Source: Carya illinoinensis (Eukaryota > Streptophyta > Magnoliopsida > Fagales > Juglandaceae). From it: a DNA stretch of 64,000 nt. This document shows, in pieces, positions 10,838 through 22,239 of the stretch. The stretch's first letter is position 1. Each line of letters starts with the position of its first letter. The notes beneath the pieces are model-generated. The model was not told the origin of the DNA. It searched no databases and saw nothing but the letters and a program-made list of their open reading frames with translations. The position numbers were made by a program, and so were the translations under genes. Where the stretch lies: assembly GCF_018687715.1 (NCBI RefSeq), contig NC_056766.1, positions 38,721,433 through 38,785,432 on the forward strand, in the 5' to 3' direction.

Positions 10838-11760
10838 GCGCTTATAAATCACCGAGAAATCAACAAAAATCGCTGCTATACACCTATACCAGCGATTACA
10901 GACTCACCGCATAATCGCCGGAACTATTCAGCCATTTCTTCTATACAGCAGCGAACACAAATAGTCGTCGTCTTATACACCCTATTTACCGGCAATTTTC
11001 TAATCGCCGGAATACAATTTCAAAAACCTAAAATTAGATGTCGGCAAGTTACAAATCGCTGGTAAATTAATAAACGGCAATTTATTTATCGCCGGTAAAT
11101 AAATTATAAAACGGGAATTTATTAACCAGCGTTTTAGAAATCGCTGGTAATTTATTACCCGGCATTTGAGAAATTGCTGGTAATTTATTAACCGACATTT
11201 GTTAATCGCTGGTAATTCATTAGTCGGCGTTTCAGACATCGCCAGGAATATATTTTCCGGCGTTTGAAAAATCGCTAGTAATTTATTATCCGGCGTTTTA
11301 GAAATCACTGGAAATTAATTATCCAACGTTTCAGGAATCGCTGGTAAATATATTCCCAGCGTTTAAGAAATTGCCGGGATTTAGTTTCCGGCGTTTAAGA
11401 AAGCGTCGGCATTTATATTTACCAGCGATTCTGGAAATGCCGGCATACACGTTACAATTTAAAATTTATATGCCGGCGTTTAAGAAATCGCTGGTAAATA
11501 TAAAACCAGAGATTTCTTAAACGTCGGTATATAACAAGACTGCCATTAACATATGTTCCAGCATTTTTGTCATCGCCGTTCTTCAATATAGCAGCGATTA
11601 ATAAATCGCCGGAAAATACTATAACGGCCATTTGATTATATTCCAACGATTTCTGAATCGCTGGAATACCAGCAGTTTTTTGCATTATAATTTAATTTAC
11701 GGTGTTTTGTAAGTTTTTGGCGACGATTGAAAAATCGCTGGAAAGTCCTAAAAATTTCAA
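10838..11760. repeat. Left subterminal repeat array of CACTA B
   Basis: There are about 30 diverged modules in which CCGGCGTTTAAGAAATCGC and TGGTAAATATA alternate, so GGCG/CGCC and GCTGG/CCAGC motifs occur in both orientations roughly every 25-35 bp. Subterminal repeats of this kind bind TNPA in En/Spm-type elements (family knowledge). Open frames across the array are products of the repeat, not genes. Confidence 0.8.
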
Positions 11761-12078
11761 ATTTTAATAACCTAGTATTCCTACATTTGGAATACTGAGT
11801 TATTCTCATTTAAATGAAACCCTGTAAGAATACTGGGTGTCATCTTTCACCCATCAATTAATCATGAAAACCAAATATTTTCCCGTCATTCATCCAAATG
11901 TACTTGATTGACATGAGTAGCTAATTAACTATCCATACATCAACAAATTTGGAATATATCAATATTCAAGTAAAGTCGTCAACAAAACCAAAGTCATATA
12001 TATTTTCAATGAGACCAAAGTCATATATATTTTTACACTAGGTGGTGCATTATACTGTTATATCAAGTACAAGCTGAG

Positions 12079-12384
12079 CTACTGATTATGTGAAAGAGTG
12101 ATAAAAGGATGCATCAATACATGAAGTTTTTTATTGATATATTGATCCTTCCTGCACTCATAGAAAACCTCACTCAAAAGCTGCTCATTTTGAAGTGATT
12201 CAATGTCTACAACCTTGAGTCCTTGGGTCGACATAACATCTTCCCCACAAGCTATGATTGAAATGGCCGCCGTCAATGGATCAAGGCTCACAACCGGTTC
12301 TTCAATGATCAGTTCTGGAGCTTTGAACAGATCCCCTTCTCCTCCCAAGTCATATTCCAATATAGAGGTCTGGATCAGGTTGCC
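12079..12384 (-). pseudogene. Captured exon of a host gene (possibly CCT-domain family), chimeric 3' end
   Basis: A good 3' splice site (CCCTTTGTTGTAATGCAG, pyrimidine-rich) precedes an open exon starting at 12384 on the - strand. It encodes GNLIQTSILEYDLGGEGDLF, then KAPELIIEEPVVSLDPLTAA, then ACGEDVMSTQGLKVVDIESL and QNEQLLSEVFYECRKD. The composition and lack of stops look like conserved host coding sequence. It vaguely recalls an exon of CCT-motif transcription regulators, but I do not firmly recognise it. After ECRKD the sequence changes to low-complexity DNA that includes a 36-bp repeat also found at 13434-13471, so the exon is truncated and fused to filler. Confidence 0.45.
12093..12128 (+). 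repeat. 36-bp dispersed repeat, copy 1
   Basis: The string GTGATAAAAGGATGCATCAA and the following TACAT(G/A)AAGTT occur here and at 13434-13471 with different neighbours on both sides. Confidence 0.85.
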
Positions 12385-13433
12385 CTGCATTACAACAAAG
12401 GGAAAATATTAACAAGTAGTCAGTAATAACAAAGAAGAAACTTTTGACTGAAAGACCTTGTAATTGACCCTAATCTAAAACACAGAGATGCAATAGTTTA
12501 GCAGGTGATTGCAATCGAATGGGAAAGTATGTTCAGTGAGTTTCCCACAATTCCACTCCAAATATAGAATTCAGGAAAAACGAGAGAGACAAAAGGTCAC
12601 AGTTATCCAGCAAATCTACCCATACCAGCATAAGAGTCAAAGAAAAGAGAGAAACCGGGGAGGCAGGGGGGAAATCTAGAAAAGCTGGCTATCTTTGTAT
12701 TCCACGTTAAATTTTGCATAAGTTGGCTTGATATTACCAAAAATTTAAGTCATAAATGAGCATTTATATAGAAACCCAAAATCAAAAGCACTTTCCTGCT
12801 TAAGTTCTCATTTTCCAAGCACCTGCTTCCCTATTTACACAACTAAAGTTCGCAGCTTTCCAAGCACTGCACTTAGTAAGACGCACTGTAAAATATAAAG
12901 TTGCCTTTGAATCTTCTTTAAATGGCTTAACTTGGAAGCTGCTCATATTTTGCCGTGTAAATCACCCATTTTTAGCCAAAGCGTAGATCTTATGCCAAAT
13001 TTAACCGGAGCCTTTTCATTTCCTCCATTTTCCCTATTTTTCTTTCCAGAAAAAATAAACACCTTTGAGGAAAATGAAGGTAAAGATCAACTTTTCCATT
13101 TCCCCTACTCGTTTTTCTTAACAACCTCCCCATCAACAAACCCAGCAAAGAGTTCACATGAAAATAAACAAAGAGAATGGAAGGAAGAGTATGGTACACA
13201 GAACTACGACAGAAATTTTTTCCCATTTATACCTTTTCTTCCCATTTCATATCCTTTTCCAGATCCAGCGTGTAAAGGAAACTCACAGCTGTTTCCGTTT
13301 ATGTTCTAAAAAGTATTGCTAAAAATAAAAGCAAAGAATTGTTTGCCATCACTTTTGTTGAAAACTAGACAGCACAAAACAAGACACACCACTCTTTCAT
13401 TACTGATATTACCTTTTTCATTATTGATATTAG

Positions 13434-13471
13434 CTAAAAGGGTGATAAAAGGATGCATCAATACATAAAGT
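13434..13471 (+). repeat. 36-bp dispersed repeat, copy 2
   Basis: This is the second copy of the repeat at 12093-12128, differing by few bases. Together they mark a local duplication or filler event inside CACTA B. Confidence 0.85.
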
Positions 13472-13920
13472 TGGTGCACAGTCAGATAAATTAAATTTAT
13501 TATAATGAATCTTAAGATCCTTAAGCTTGGGAGCTCATAATCTCCCTTACCGGACCCCTTATATATCTCTGTTGCACCACACAGAAACTCGTCTCATACA
13601 ATGAAGAACATAATTTCACAATAGCATGCCAGAGGGAAGATGGACCAAAAGCTGCCACCATCTCTAGCTAATATACACTAATAACATCTCTACCAACTTG
13701 TAAAACAGAAAAAAGTGAATGATTCCCAAGCAACTTCCATTATTGCAATATTAATTGTACGAGTAATAGAAACATTACTTGCTGAATCCTACTACTGGTT
13801 GTTTTATTCAATCTTGAATAATTCAGACATGTAGAATTATCCTCCCAAGTTATATTTTTAGTACAGGCCTTAAAATCACTAGATCTTAAAGATTATATTG
13901 TTTCCTTTCACAAAGTGCTA

Positions 13921-13954
<34 letters not shown>

Positions 13955-14025
13955 TCAAACCCTTAAGCTAAAGACCATATTTTCCTGTTAAGTTATAAGA
14001 AGTACACCACCTGATCCAATAAAAA

Positions 14026-14060
14026 ACAACACCAGCAAAGAAGTCTCAAACTCGCTGACT
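14026..14060 (+). repeat. 35-bp exact repeat, copy 1
   Basis: ACAACACCAGCAAAGAAGTC followed by TCAAACTCGCTGACT is identical at 14756-14790. The flanking sequences differ. Confidence 0.9.
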
Positions 14061-14755
14061 ATATCGACCAAGTGCTCTTTTCCCTTAATCTGAATGTCTA
14101 AAATTCTATTGATGTTCAAAATTTATTGACTATACCAGAATCTTAAGGACAACTCATTTGTATGGTTTTTGCTGAGACAACACCACATCATTCAAATTCC
14201 TGCTTGAAACGAGAAAAGCTATTTCCGAGTTGTTAGAAATCTGAGTAGGATGATGGGTGTGGAGGGGGGAGGAGGAGAGAAAGAGACAGAGAGAGGGGAG
14301 AGGAGGAGAGAGAGGGGAACAGATTGGACAAACAAAAAATAATATAACGTGATCACCTACATGTGGTTTATTGTCTACTTTGCTACAATCTATACATGGC
14401 AGCATCTTATTTGCGAGTGCAAAAGGGAGTTTGTCACCCGACCGCCTGGGAGTGTCTATCTTACTATTTACCCCTAATCCGCACCAAATTATATGTACTT
14501 AGAAATATTTGGAAAAATAAATCCCAGTAGTTCCAATTGATCATCACCCCTAAATATATTATTATAAGTTCTACAAATTGATGTATAGTTTAATCAATTT
14601 CCAAAGTTCAAATCAAAATTAGGCGAGTCAAATCTATATCAGTTACATTGGTGATGTGGCACCAATCACACTCCATCATGCATAATGGCCCAACAACAAC
14701 ATTAGAAATGGAAAAGCTAATATATAAGAGAAAATGTGTTTCTTTTGTCTCAACA

Positions 14756-14790
14756 ACAACACCAGCAAAGAAGTCTCAAACTCGCTGACT
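14756..14790 (+). repeat. 35-bp exact repeat, copy 2
   Basis: This is identical to 14026-14060. With the 36-bp pair nearby it suggests a patchwork of short duplicated segments between the left array and tnpA. Confidence 0.9.
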
Positions 14791-16089
14791 GGAGGTCCAC
14801 ATTATTATGATAATTGAGGTTAGCTGAAACCTGAAACATACCATCATGGAATGGAGGAATACCTTGAAGAAGTCTCTTGTGGTCATGGCTGTTGATGCGT
14901 CGCCCAGCGAGAAAATGGTAAAGTACATTTTCTCTTCTGCAGATGGATTTTGTAAAGAGGTGACAAAATCCATTCAGCCACCCAATCTACTTCTGCAGAT
15001 CTTGATTGTTCCTGGTCATGGTACGCAACAACTACAATAGACAGCAAAATCCTACTCCACAAATATTTCTTGTTGCACTCCATATGGAATTCCATCTCCA
15101 AGAATTGATAAATGAATTAAGGCATGCCAAACAAGTAGTTTTTGAAAAACACATAAATTCATCTCAGAAGAAGATTAAAGAGTCAAGAAAATGTGCCCAT
15201 AAACATAATAGGTGTGTTCGCATTTGCATATGCATGTATTTATGCAGGTGTGTGTGCCCGCCAATATGCTCTCCTTCTGCACTCTGCCTGTGAGATATTT
15301 AATTTTTTTTTTTGATAAAGTAAATGTGAGATATTTAAATATTCATGAAGAACGCTTGTATGCTTATATTAAAAAAAGGAAAGGAAAGACAACAAAACTT
15401 TTCACAACAATTATAAAGAAGAAAACTCAACTGACCTAAGGAATCAATAGACATAACAAACAAGTATCATAAAATTTAAAAACAGAGTCTAATACGTTCC
15501 TTGACAAAAGAACTTGGCAATACTTTTCAAGTCATATGAGAAAACTGCATACCCTTTTAGATAATAATAACAAATATACCAGGCTATGCCTATTTACTTG
15601 TCTTTGTATAAATTTCTTATAAATTTTTTCTAGCATACACAAAAGGGCTATAAAGAAATCTACATTACCTATTTTATTTGTCTTAAATTGAGTTCTAATT
15701 AAATCTATAAAACCTTTGGGCTAGACCAACAAATAATTAGACTAATCTAATAAGTGTGCATGCAAATTCATATGTAAATCCGTAAAACTAGGGTTGTGGC
15801 CAATGCAGGTTGGTTTATTTGAAGATTTAGAGAGTACTTACCTGCTGGTTTTGAAGTCCTTCGAAATTGCCATTGAAACGACGAACTGGAACCATCGAAT
15901 AAATATCAATAGTAATGAAGTGTTAACCATTTGCTCAAAAACTTCTCAAGATCTAGTCGTGAGAAGTAAACTTCCCCAATATCCCTAGTGTTGGTATATA
16001 CCCCTTACTATATATATATTGCCCAGCTGTCTTTTTGACTAACAAAAAAGCACCCAAAATGCCAAAGAACACTCGACCCCCCCTTATGG

Positions 16090-18064
16090 GTCGGGGCAAT
16101 CATTACACTGAGTCTGGCGATATGACTCAGTGAATGTGGGATGATCCTTAAAGAACGCCTGCAGCAACCTATCAGTTTGAATCACATGCTCCCTAAGAGC
16201 CTGCACCTCTGATCTCACTTCATCCAACTAACTCTTATAGTTTTCAGCATCTTTTTTATGTTGTTCAGCATCTTTCTTGTATCTTTCAATCTCTGATTGG
16301 TAGCATTGCATTTTAACTTGGTCACGTTGTCTACTTAACTCGGGGATGACCATCTCCCCAAGTCCTCGTGCATATCCACGTCGATGTCCGAGGACCTCCC
16401 TAAAGACCGTCGCTGCTGCCTCACCACTTCGTTCCTCTAGTTCCAGGCCATACAATCTACCTTGCATCTCCTTCTGCACAAATGCAAAATAACGATTATT
16501 AACAATCGTTAACAACCTTATGCTCTTATTTATTATTATCAGAAATAATAATAGATCAAGTAGCCATGACTATAAGTACTAGTACTACTGTAGTAGTGGA
16601 AGGACTAGTGTACTACTCACGTAAGTATCTTCAGTAGCATCTGTAACAAACTTATTCTTTTTCTTCGACCAACGTGTCTCCTTATAGAAGTCCACCAAAT
16701 TTCCATTCTCAGCATGCCACATGTGTGACATATGGGGAATCAGAATATGTTTGAAGTTCGAAAAATTAATTTATTGTGGTTGCCATTTGCAAATTAATCT
16801 CAATGAGGCTGAAATGAGACCACTACCCAATCAATAAGGAAAAACATATCGACTGCAAAAAAGGGAATCTAATTTCAACAGATTCGGATGCCAATATTTA
16901 TTGTGGCATATGAGTTCAAAATTTCGACCAGTGTATTGAAGTGTATTGATTTATATAAGGCGGCTTCCTCATACCTTTTGCTCAAGTATTCAGACGAATG
17001 ATTTACGTCCTGATGTGTGATTAATTGCCTGCTTCTTTCGGTTCTCCCGGTTCTGAGATGACATTTTCTGCGATGCACGCACACCCAATGTTAGAAATAA
17101 TATACAACCAGATTGTTTCAACTATATTGCTCCACTATTTCAAGGAAGGATTTATGGTAATTAATAGTTTCAGAGCATATATACCTTAAAGGCATCACTG
17201 TCCCACCTGCCACACAACTTCACCCATACAAGTGGGTCCACCATGCTTGTGCCATTAGCTAAAGCTTCTTCATGGCTTCTAAATGATTGGTAAATCTTGT
17301 GCAAGTCATGATGGAAGGAGTTGAAGCGCTTACGAAGTGCCTTTGTCACCGTCAACCGGTGGTTTTCCCTTTCCCAATCTAACACAAAGTCAGCCTACAA
17401 TAATCGGTGAATTAGTATTTGTGCTACGGTTATACTATATAACACACTTCCATAGTAACATTTCACTACTAACACATAAAACTTACCCGAACACGGTCAA
17501 TTAGCTCCTCTTTCATCGCTTGTGGGACATCAGTCCATCGTGCATAACTCATGTCACAATATTGTTTCACAATCCATGATACTCGTGTTGTGAACATAGG
17601 GGCATGATCACAACAAGGGGCAGTCTCACCATCGTTTCTGTTCCTCTGTTGCTACGTTAGTACGGGCTCGGTGGGGGCGTCTGCAATTGTATAGCAAAAT
17701 TCAGATGATTAGTGTATGTAATTATAAATTATCTAAACTCTTACAAATGGGTTTAAATATGTCAATGAATTAAATATGTATATGAAAAACACCCACCAGT
17801 TTAGGGTATACTAGAGTCTTCCAATCTTGCATGTTCTCTAGTAGGTGATTGTTCCCGCACCGGTGAGGGTTCTCGAATAGGCGCTGGTGTGGGAATTGGG
17901 TTGGTGGATGGTGGGCGGCTTGGGAGCTGTGTGGAATCATCCGAGGACGGTACATGGCGCCTTGCACGAATACCCCGGATTCTCCCTCCGCCTCTAGAAC
18001 TGGGTCCCGCTCGGTCACCTGCATGTGTATGAGTTATGAGGATTGTAATAAAAATTAATCTCAT
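16090..18064 (-). pseudogene. tnpA: CACTA tnpA-type gene (Transposase_24-like), split and broken
   Basis: A - strand gene with convincing splice sites. The N-terminal exon (about 18018-17800) is Arg/Pro/Ser-rich (SRGGGRIRGIRARRHVPSS). The next exon, 17680-17487, contains VSWIVKQYCDMSYARWTDVP and AMKEELIDRVR. Exon 17394-17185 contains WERENHRL, ALRKRFNSFHHDLHKIYQSF and DPLVWVKLCGRWDSDAFK. The exon from 17067 contains RENRKKQAINHTSGRKSF. A later exon ends at 16621 (FVTDATEDTY), and the last one (from about 16475) contains EVLGHRRGYARGLGEMVIPE and a coiled-coil-like tail. This is the order of the plant Transposase_24 (Ptta/En/Spm) family, which binds subterminal repeats. TAG at about 16230 and other stops disable it. 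Confidence 0.75.
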
Positions 18065-18546
18065 TCCACAAAATAATCTGAAAGAGTCACAGACATGGTT
18101 CGAATAACTCCAAATATCCTACATTTTTAATTACTTTTGGCAAGAAAAACCCTTACATTATGAGCATACTATAGACAAATGAATAACTTCTCGATCAAAA
18201 GTATATACCTTGATAATTCCACGGCCTCCTCATGCCTCCAACTTCAAGATGGGATTGCATGATAAATTGTAAAGCCAAGAAGATGACAACACAGTTTTGT
18301 TTTCTTGTGACCTGACCAAGAATAATATGATACACATTATAAGTCAAACAAGTTTATTAGGTATTAAATATAAGAAAACATAAATGTTATCTTCAACATA
18401 TTAGTTCATTCCTAGAATTCAAACATCTGATACTATGTGGTTTTAAGCAAGTAAAGCAGAAATTGTGCTGTCTGTGCACTAGCACCAATTTGGAATAGGT
18501 AAATGAATGTACCAACCTCAACTCATGTGAAGTTTCTAGCTTTTGA

Positions 18547-21500
18547 TTATAAATCTAACATAGACTCTTCGTCTGTTGATAGGTCATCCTCATCTGAATA
18601 TTCCCCCTCACTATCCGCATTTCCAAAACCAGAAGTAAGCATGTTATCATTAATAAACCCGGATGAAGAGTTGCATTGACCATCACTAGCCATGACTTCT
18701 CGTGCATCAAGATGGCTAGGTGGTATATCAAGCCTATCAAGTGGAGTTGACACTGGATTTTTATCACCACTCTGCACTGGTTCATAATAATGTGATGACT
18801 CATTTTCTTGATCGGCCTCATTAATACTTGAATCACCATCATTAATATCTTCTATAGTAGGCGACACTGACGGAATGTTGTATACTTTCCTATTTGCATA
18901 GTTCTGCACAACACCCCAATTCCCTTTCGCCCTTAAATCTCTTATGTAGAAACATTGTTCTGCCTGACTCGCCAACACGAATGGTTCATCCTTATACCAA
19001 GTCTTGTTCATGTTGACACTAATCATATGGTCATCCACCCGCACCCCTCGTTTTTTATCACCAATGTTAAACCAATCACATTGAAATAGGTACATCCGAC
19101 GCCATTCCATGTAGCGTAACTCTATGATATTATTAATAACACCTTAAAAGTCGGCATTATTTGTATCCTCATCCCCAGTCACCCCCCAGAATTTTGCGTA
19201 CGACGGCGAAGTTCACACTGCTTCGTATGAAACCTTTTTCCATTTATTATGCTTGCTGCATATGATACAACCCAACGATCAGGCCCGCAAGCTAATGCAT
19301 AAAGATCATCGGACACATCATGTGGATTCTTGATACAATGTTCCTAGATCTATACCAAAATTGTTGAAAATTCACAATGTGATTAATTGTCATTGTTAAA
19401 AAACATATCGAGGAAACTTGTTTGTTTTCAGTACATAGATAAGGTTGGAAAATAACTTACATGGTGCTTGAACCAAGTTGGAAAGTCAGTTTGATGCGTG
19501 CGATCGATGCAATTTGGGTGTTGCACCTTACATTTCTCGTAGTGTTCCCTACATATGGAGCACAGAATCGCAAAGCAAAATATTTGATGTTATGGGCATT
19601 ACATGTATAAAATTTTGTATATGGAGAAATGGAAGTAAATGATCAAGGAAATTAGTTGATTCTTACTGTATATAGGGTCCAATCTCTGGGCAATTGTTGA
19701 GCACATACCAGATGGCTGCCTTAAAGAGTTTGCCTTCTAATTGCACATTAGAAGCTATACCCAAGGAACGGACCTTCTGGTTGAAAATTTTGAATCCATC
19801 TATAGTTTCCTCTTCGTCAGCATCAATGTTTCGGTCCGCTCGATTGAACCTCGTCTCAACATCTTGGAGGTACATGGAGCAAAATGTAAGGCATTCAGTG
19901 TGAATGTAGGCCTCGGCTATTGAACCTTCTGGTCGGGCTTTATTCTTAACATACCACTTGAATTTGCCAAGATATCTCTCAAATGGGTACATCCACCTAT
20001 ATTGCACTGGACCCCCAAGTATGGCCTCACGGGGCAAATGAACAGCTAGGTGGACCATGACATCAAAAAATGATGGAGGGAATATCATCTCCAGTTTGCA
20101 TAGAATGGTTACGATATCAGTGTGGAGCTGTGATAGGCGATTGACATCCAGTGTTTGACCGCACAACTCTTTAAAGAAAATGCTAAGTTCAGTCAAAGCC
20201 AAGGCAATGTCACTTCGTAAAAACCCCCCCAACAGCAATTGGGAGTAGTCTATGAAGGAAAACGTGACAGTCGTGGCTTTTCATCCCACTGATTTTGCCA
20301 TCACGTAGAGAAACACAATTCAAGATATTAGAAGAGAACCCATCTGGGAATTTGATATCGGACAGTCACTCACAAAATTTATTCCTTTCATCTCCGTGTA
20401 ATGTGTATAGTGGATGTGGCATTGTTACATGATCACCTTCACGCCTCAAATGTAATTCTTTTCTATAGGCCAAAATCTCAAGGTCACGTCTTGAATTGAT
20501 ATTATCCTTAATTTTTCCTAGAGTGTTCATTAAAGTGAATAAGATGTTTTCGGCAATATTCTTCTCAATATGCATAACATCTAAATTATACCGAAGTCGA
20601 AGTGTTGACCAATAAGGTAACGTGAAGAATATGCTAGACTTTGTCCAGTTAAGCTCTTCAGCAGTACGTTTTCTCTTCCTACGAGATTTGCCAAATTGAA
20701 CATCCCCAATCATCTGCAATTGACCTAGAATATCGTATCCTCCTATATCCCTTGGTGGCATGCGATGATCTTCCTTGCCATTAAACAACCCTTTCCTCAT
20801 TCTCCACATGTGATCTGGCAGTAAGAAACGGCGATGTCCCATATAACAATGTTTTCAGCCATATTTCAACCAATTGGAGTCTGTGTCAGCATTACAACAC
20901 GGACAAGCTAATTTTTCCTTTGTTGACTAGCCAAAGAGATTCCCGTAGGCAGGGAAGTCATTTGACTTTATTGTCCACAACAATGCAACATGCAACATAA
21001 ACGTCTCCTTAGTTGCTGCATCATATGTAGGGACCCTATATTCTCAAAGTTCAAGCAGTTCATCGATCAACGGCTACAAGTAAACATCGATCTCATTCCC
21101 TGCTGACTTTGGACCAGGAATAATCAAAGATGTCATAAAGAATTGATCTTTCATGCATGACCATGGCGGCAAGTTATATGGGATAAGAATCATTGGCCAA
21201 ATGCTATGAGGTTTAGCGAAGTTGTTGAATGGAGTGAAGCCGTCACAGGCCAAACCGAGCCGAACATTGCGCGGATCCACAGTGAACCAACTATAATGTT
21301 CATCAAATTTCTGCCAACACTCAGAGTCAACCGGATGTCTCAAGCTGATATCATCTATCGGCCATTGATCTTTTTGCCATCTCATATCACCTGCTATCTT
21401 CGTAGACATAAAGAGACGCTGCAATCTCAGTTTCAACGGGAAATGGTGCAATACTTTTTGAGGTATAACTCGTGAGCCGTGTGTATTTGGCATCCACCTC

Positions 21501-22231
21501 GAAGCCTTACATACAAGGCATTCATTAAGAGAGGCATTTTCCTTCCAGAATAAGATGCAGTCGTTAGGACATGCATGGATTTTGTGATAATTGAAACCCA
21601 ACCCACGCTCCAAAGACTTTGACTCCTCATATGATTGTGGCAAGAGTGCATCAGGGAAGGTAGACAGCAACAGATCAAGTAGCATGTTAAATGACTTAAT
21701 TGACCATCCACCGATTAATTTGATGTGTAATAACTTGACAATGAATGACAACTTCGTAAATTTTGTACACCCCTCGAAAAGAGGACGTCAGGCATCCTCC
21801 AGTAGTTTGTCAAAAGTAATTGTTGGTGAATTTTCAGGTATTGGTGGCCTATTTGGCGTAGCAGTGTTGTCTTGGGCCACATCAATAAAGGTCCCTGCTT
21901 GGATGTCATCCAACATATGCTGCATGTCATCTATGTAATCATCTTCTGGTATAACCTCATCACTAATATCATCATCACTAACGTACAAGGTTGTCTCATC
22001 CTCCCCATGAAATATCTACTGCGTGTAATTTGGATTGATCCATTTGATAAACAAATGGGTTTCCACCTCAAATATAGGCAGCCACAGATTATTAAGGCAT
22101 GTACGGCATGGACACCAAATTTGATCCCGTCCACTTGCATGATTTCGTGCTTGTGTGAGGAAATTTTTAACACCCTCGGCATATACAGGTGATAAGAGTC
22201 TATCGGGCTCGTTCATCCAACTTCTGTCCAT
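18547..22231 (-). pseudogene. tnpD: CACTA tnpD transposase gene (Transposase_21 family), broken
   Basis: From ATG 22231 the - strand gives MDRSWMNEPD and CPCRTCLNN (transposase-associated domain, PF13963). The DDE-type core (Transposase_21, PF02992) follows at 21751-21074 with WKENASLNECLVCKASRW, PLKLRLQRLFMS, DPRNVRLGLACDGFTPFNN and LPPWSCMKDQFFM. It continues at 20842-20366 with MGHRRFLLPDH and YNLDVMHIEKN. 20238-19663 matches DUF4218 (WMYPFERYLGKFKWYVKNKA, RPEGSIAEAYI) and 19110-18547 matches DUF4216 (YLFQCDWFNIGDKKRG, EPFVLASQAEQCFYI), ending in an acidic tail. Stops often replace Trp (GWSTK reads G-stop-STK; ELWE reads EL-stop-E). The gene lies directly upstream of tnpA on the same strand, as usual in CACTA elements. 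Confidence 0.85.
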
Positions 22232-22239
22232 CTAAAGAA

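Larger units (their letters stand above)
12385..16020. other. Patchwork of probable captured or filler DNA inside CACTA B
   Basis: The stretch holds the two short repeat pairs, a TA microsatellite (13930-13953), a GA-rich tract (14262-14316) and short open frames such as 14846-15040 on the + strand (LKKSLVVMAVDASPSEKMVK). None of these frames is recognised. Base composition and intron-like texture fit pieces of host gene introns. Confidence 0.4.

Noticed and set aside
11000..11685. Open frames with repeated NYQRFLKR-like peptides
   Set aside because: They are translations of the subterminal repeats and have no independent coding signal.
10838..11760. Regular repeat array resembling a CRISPR array
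   Set aside because: The units are diverged, palindromic, lack constant-length spacers and sit at a CACTA terminus in plant DNA; they are subterminal transposase-binding repeats.
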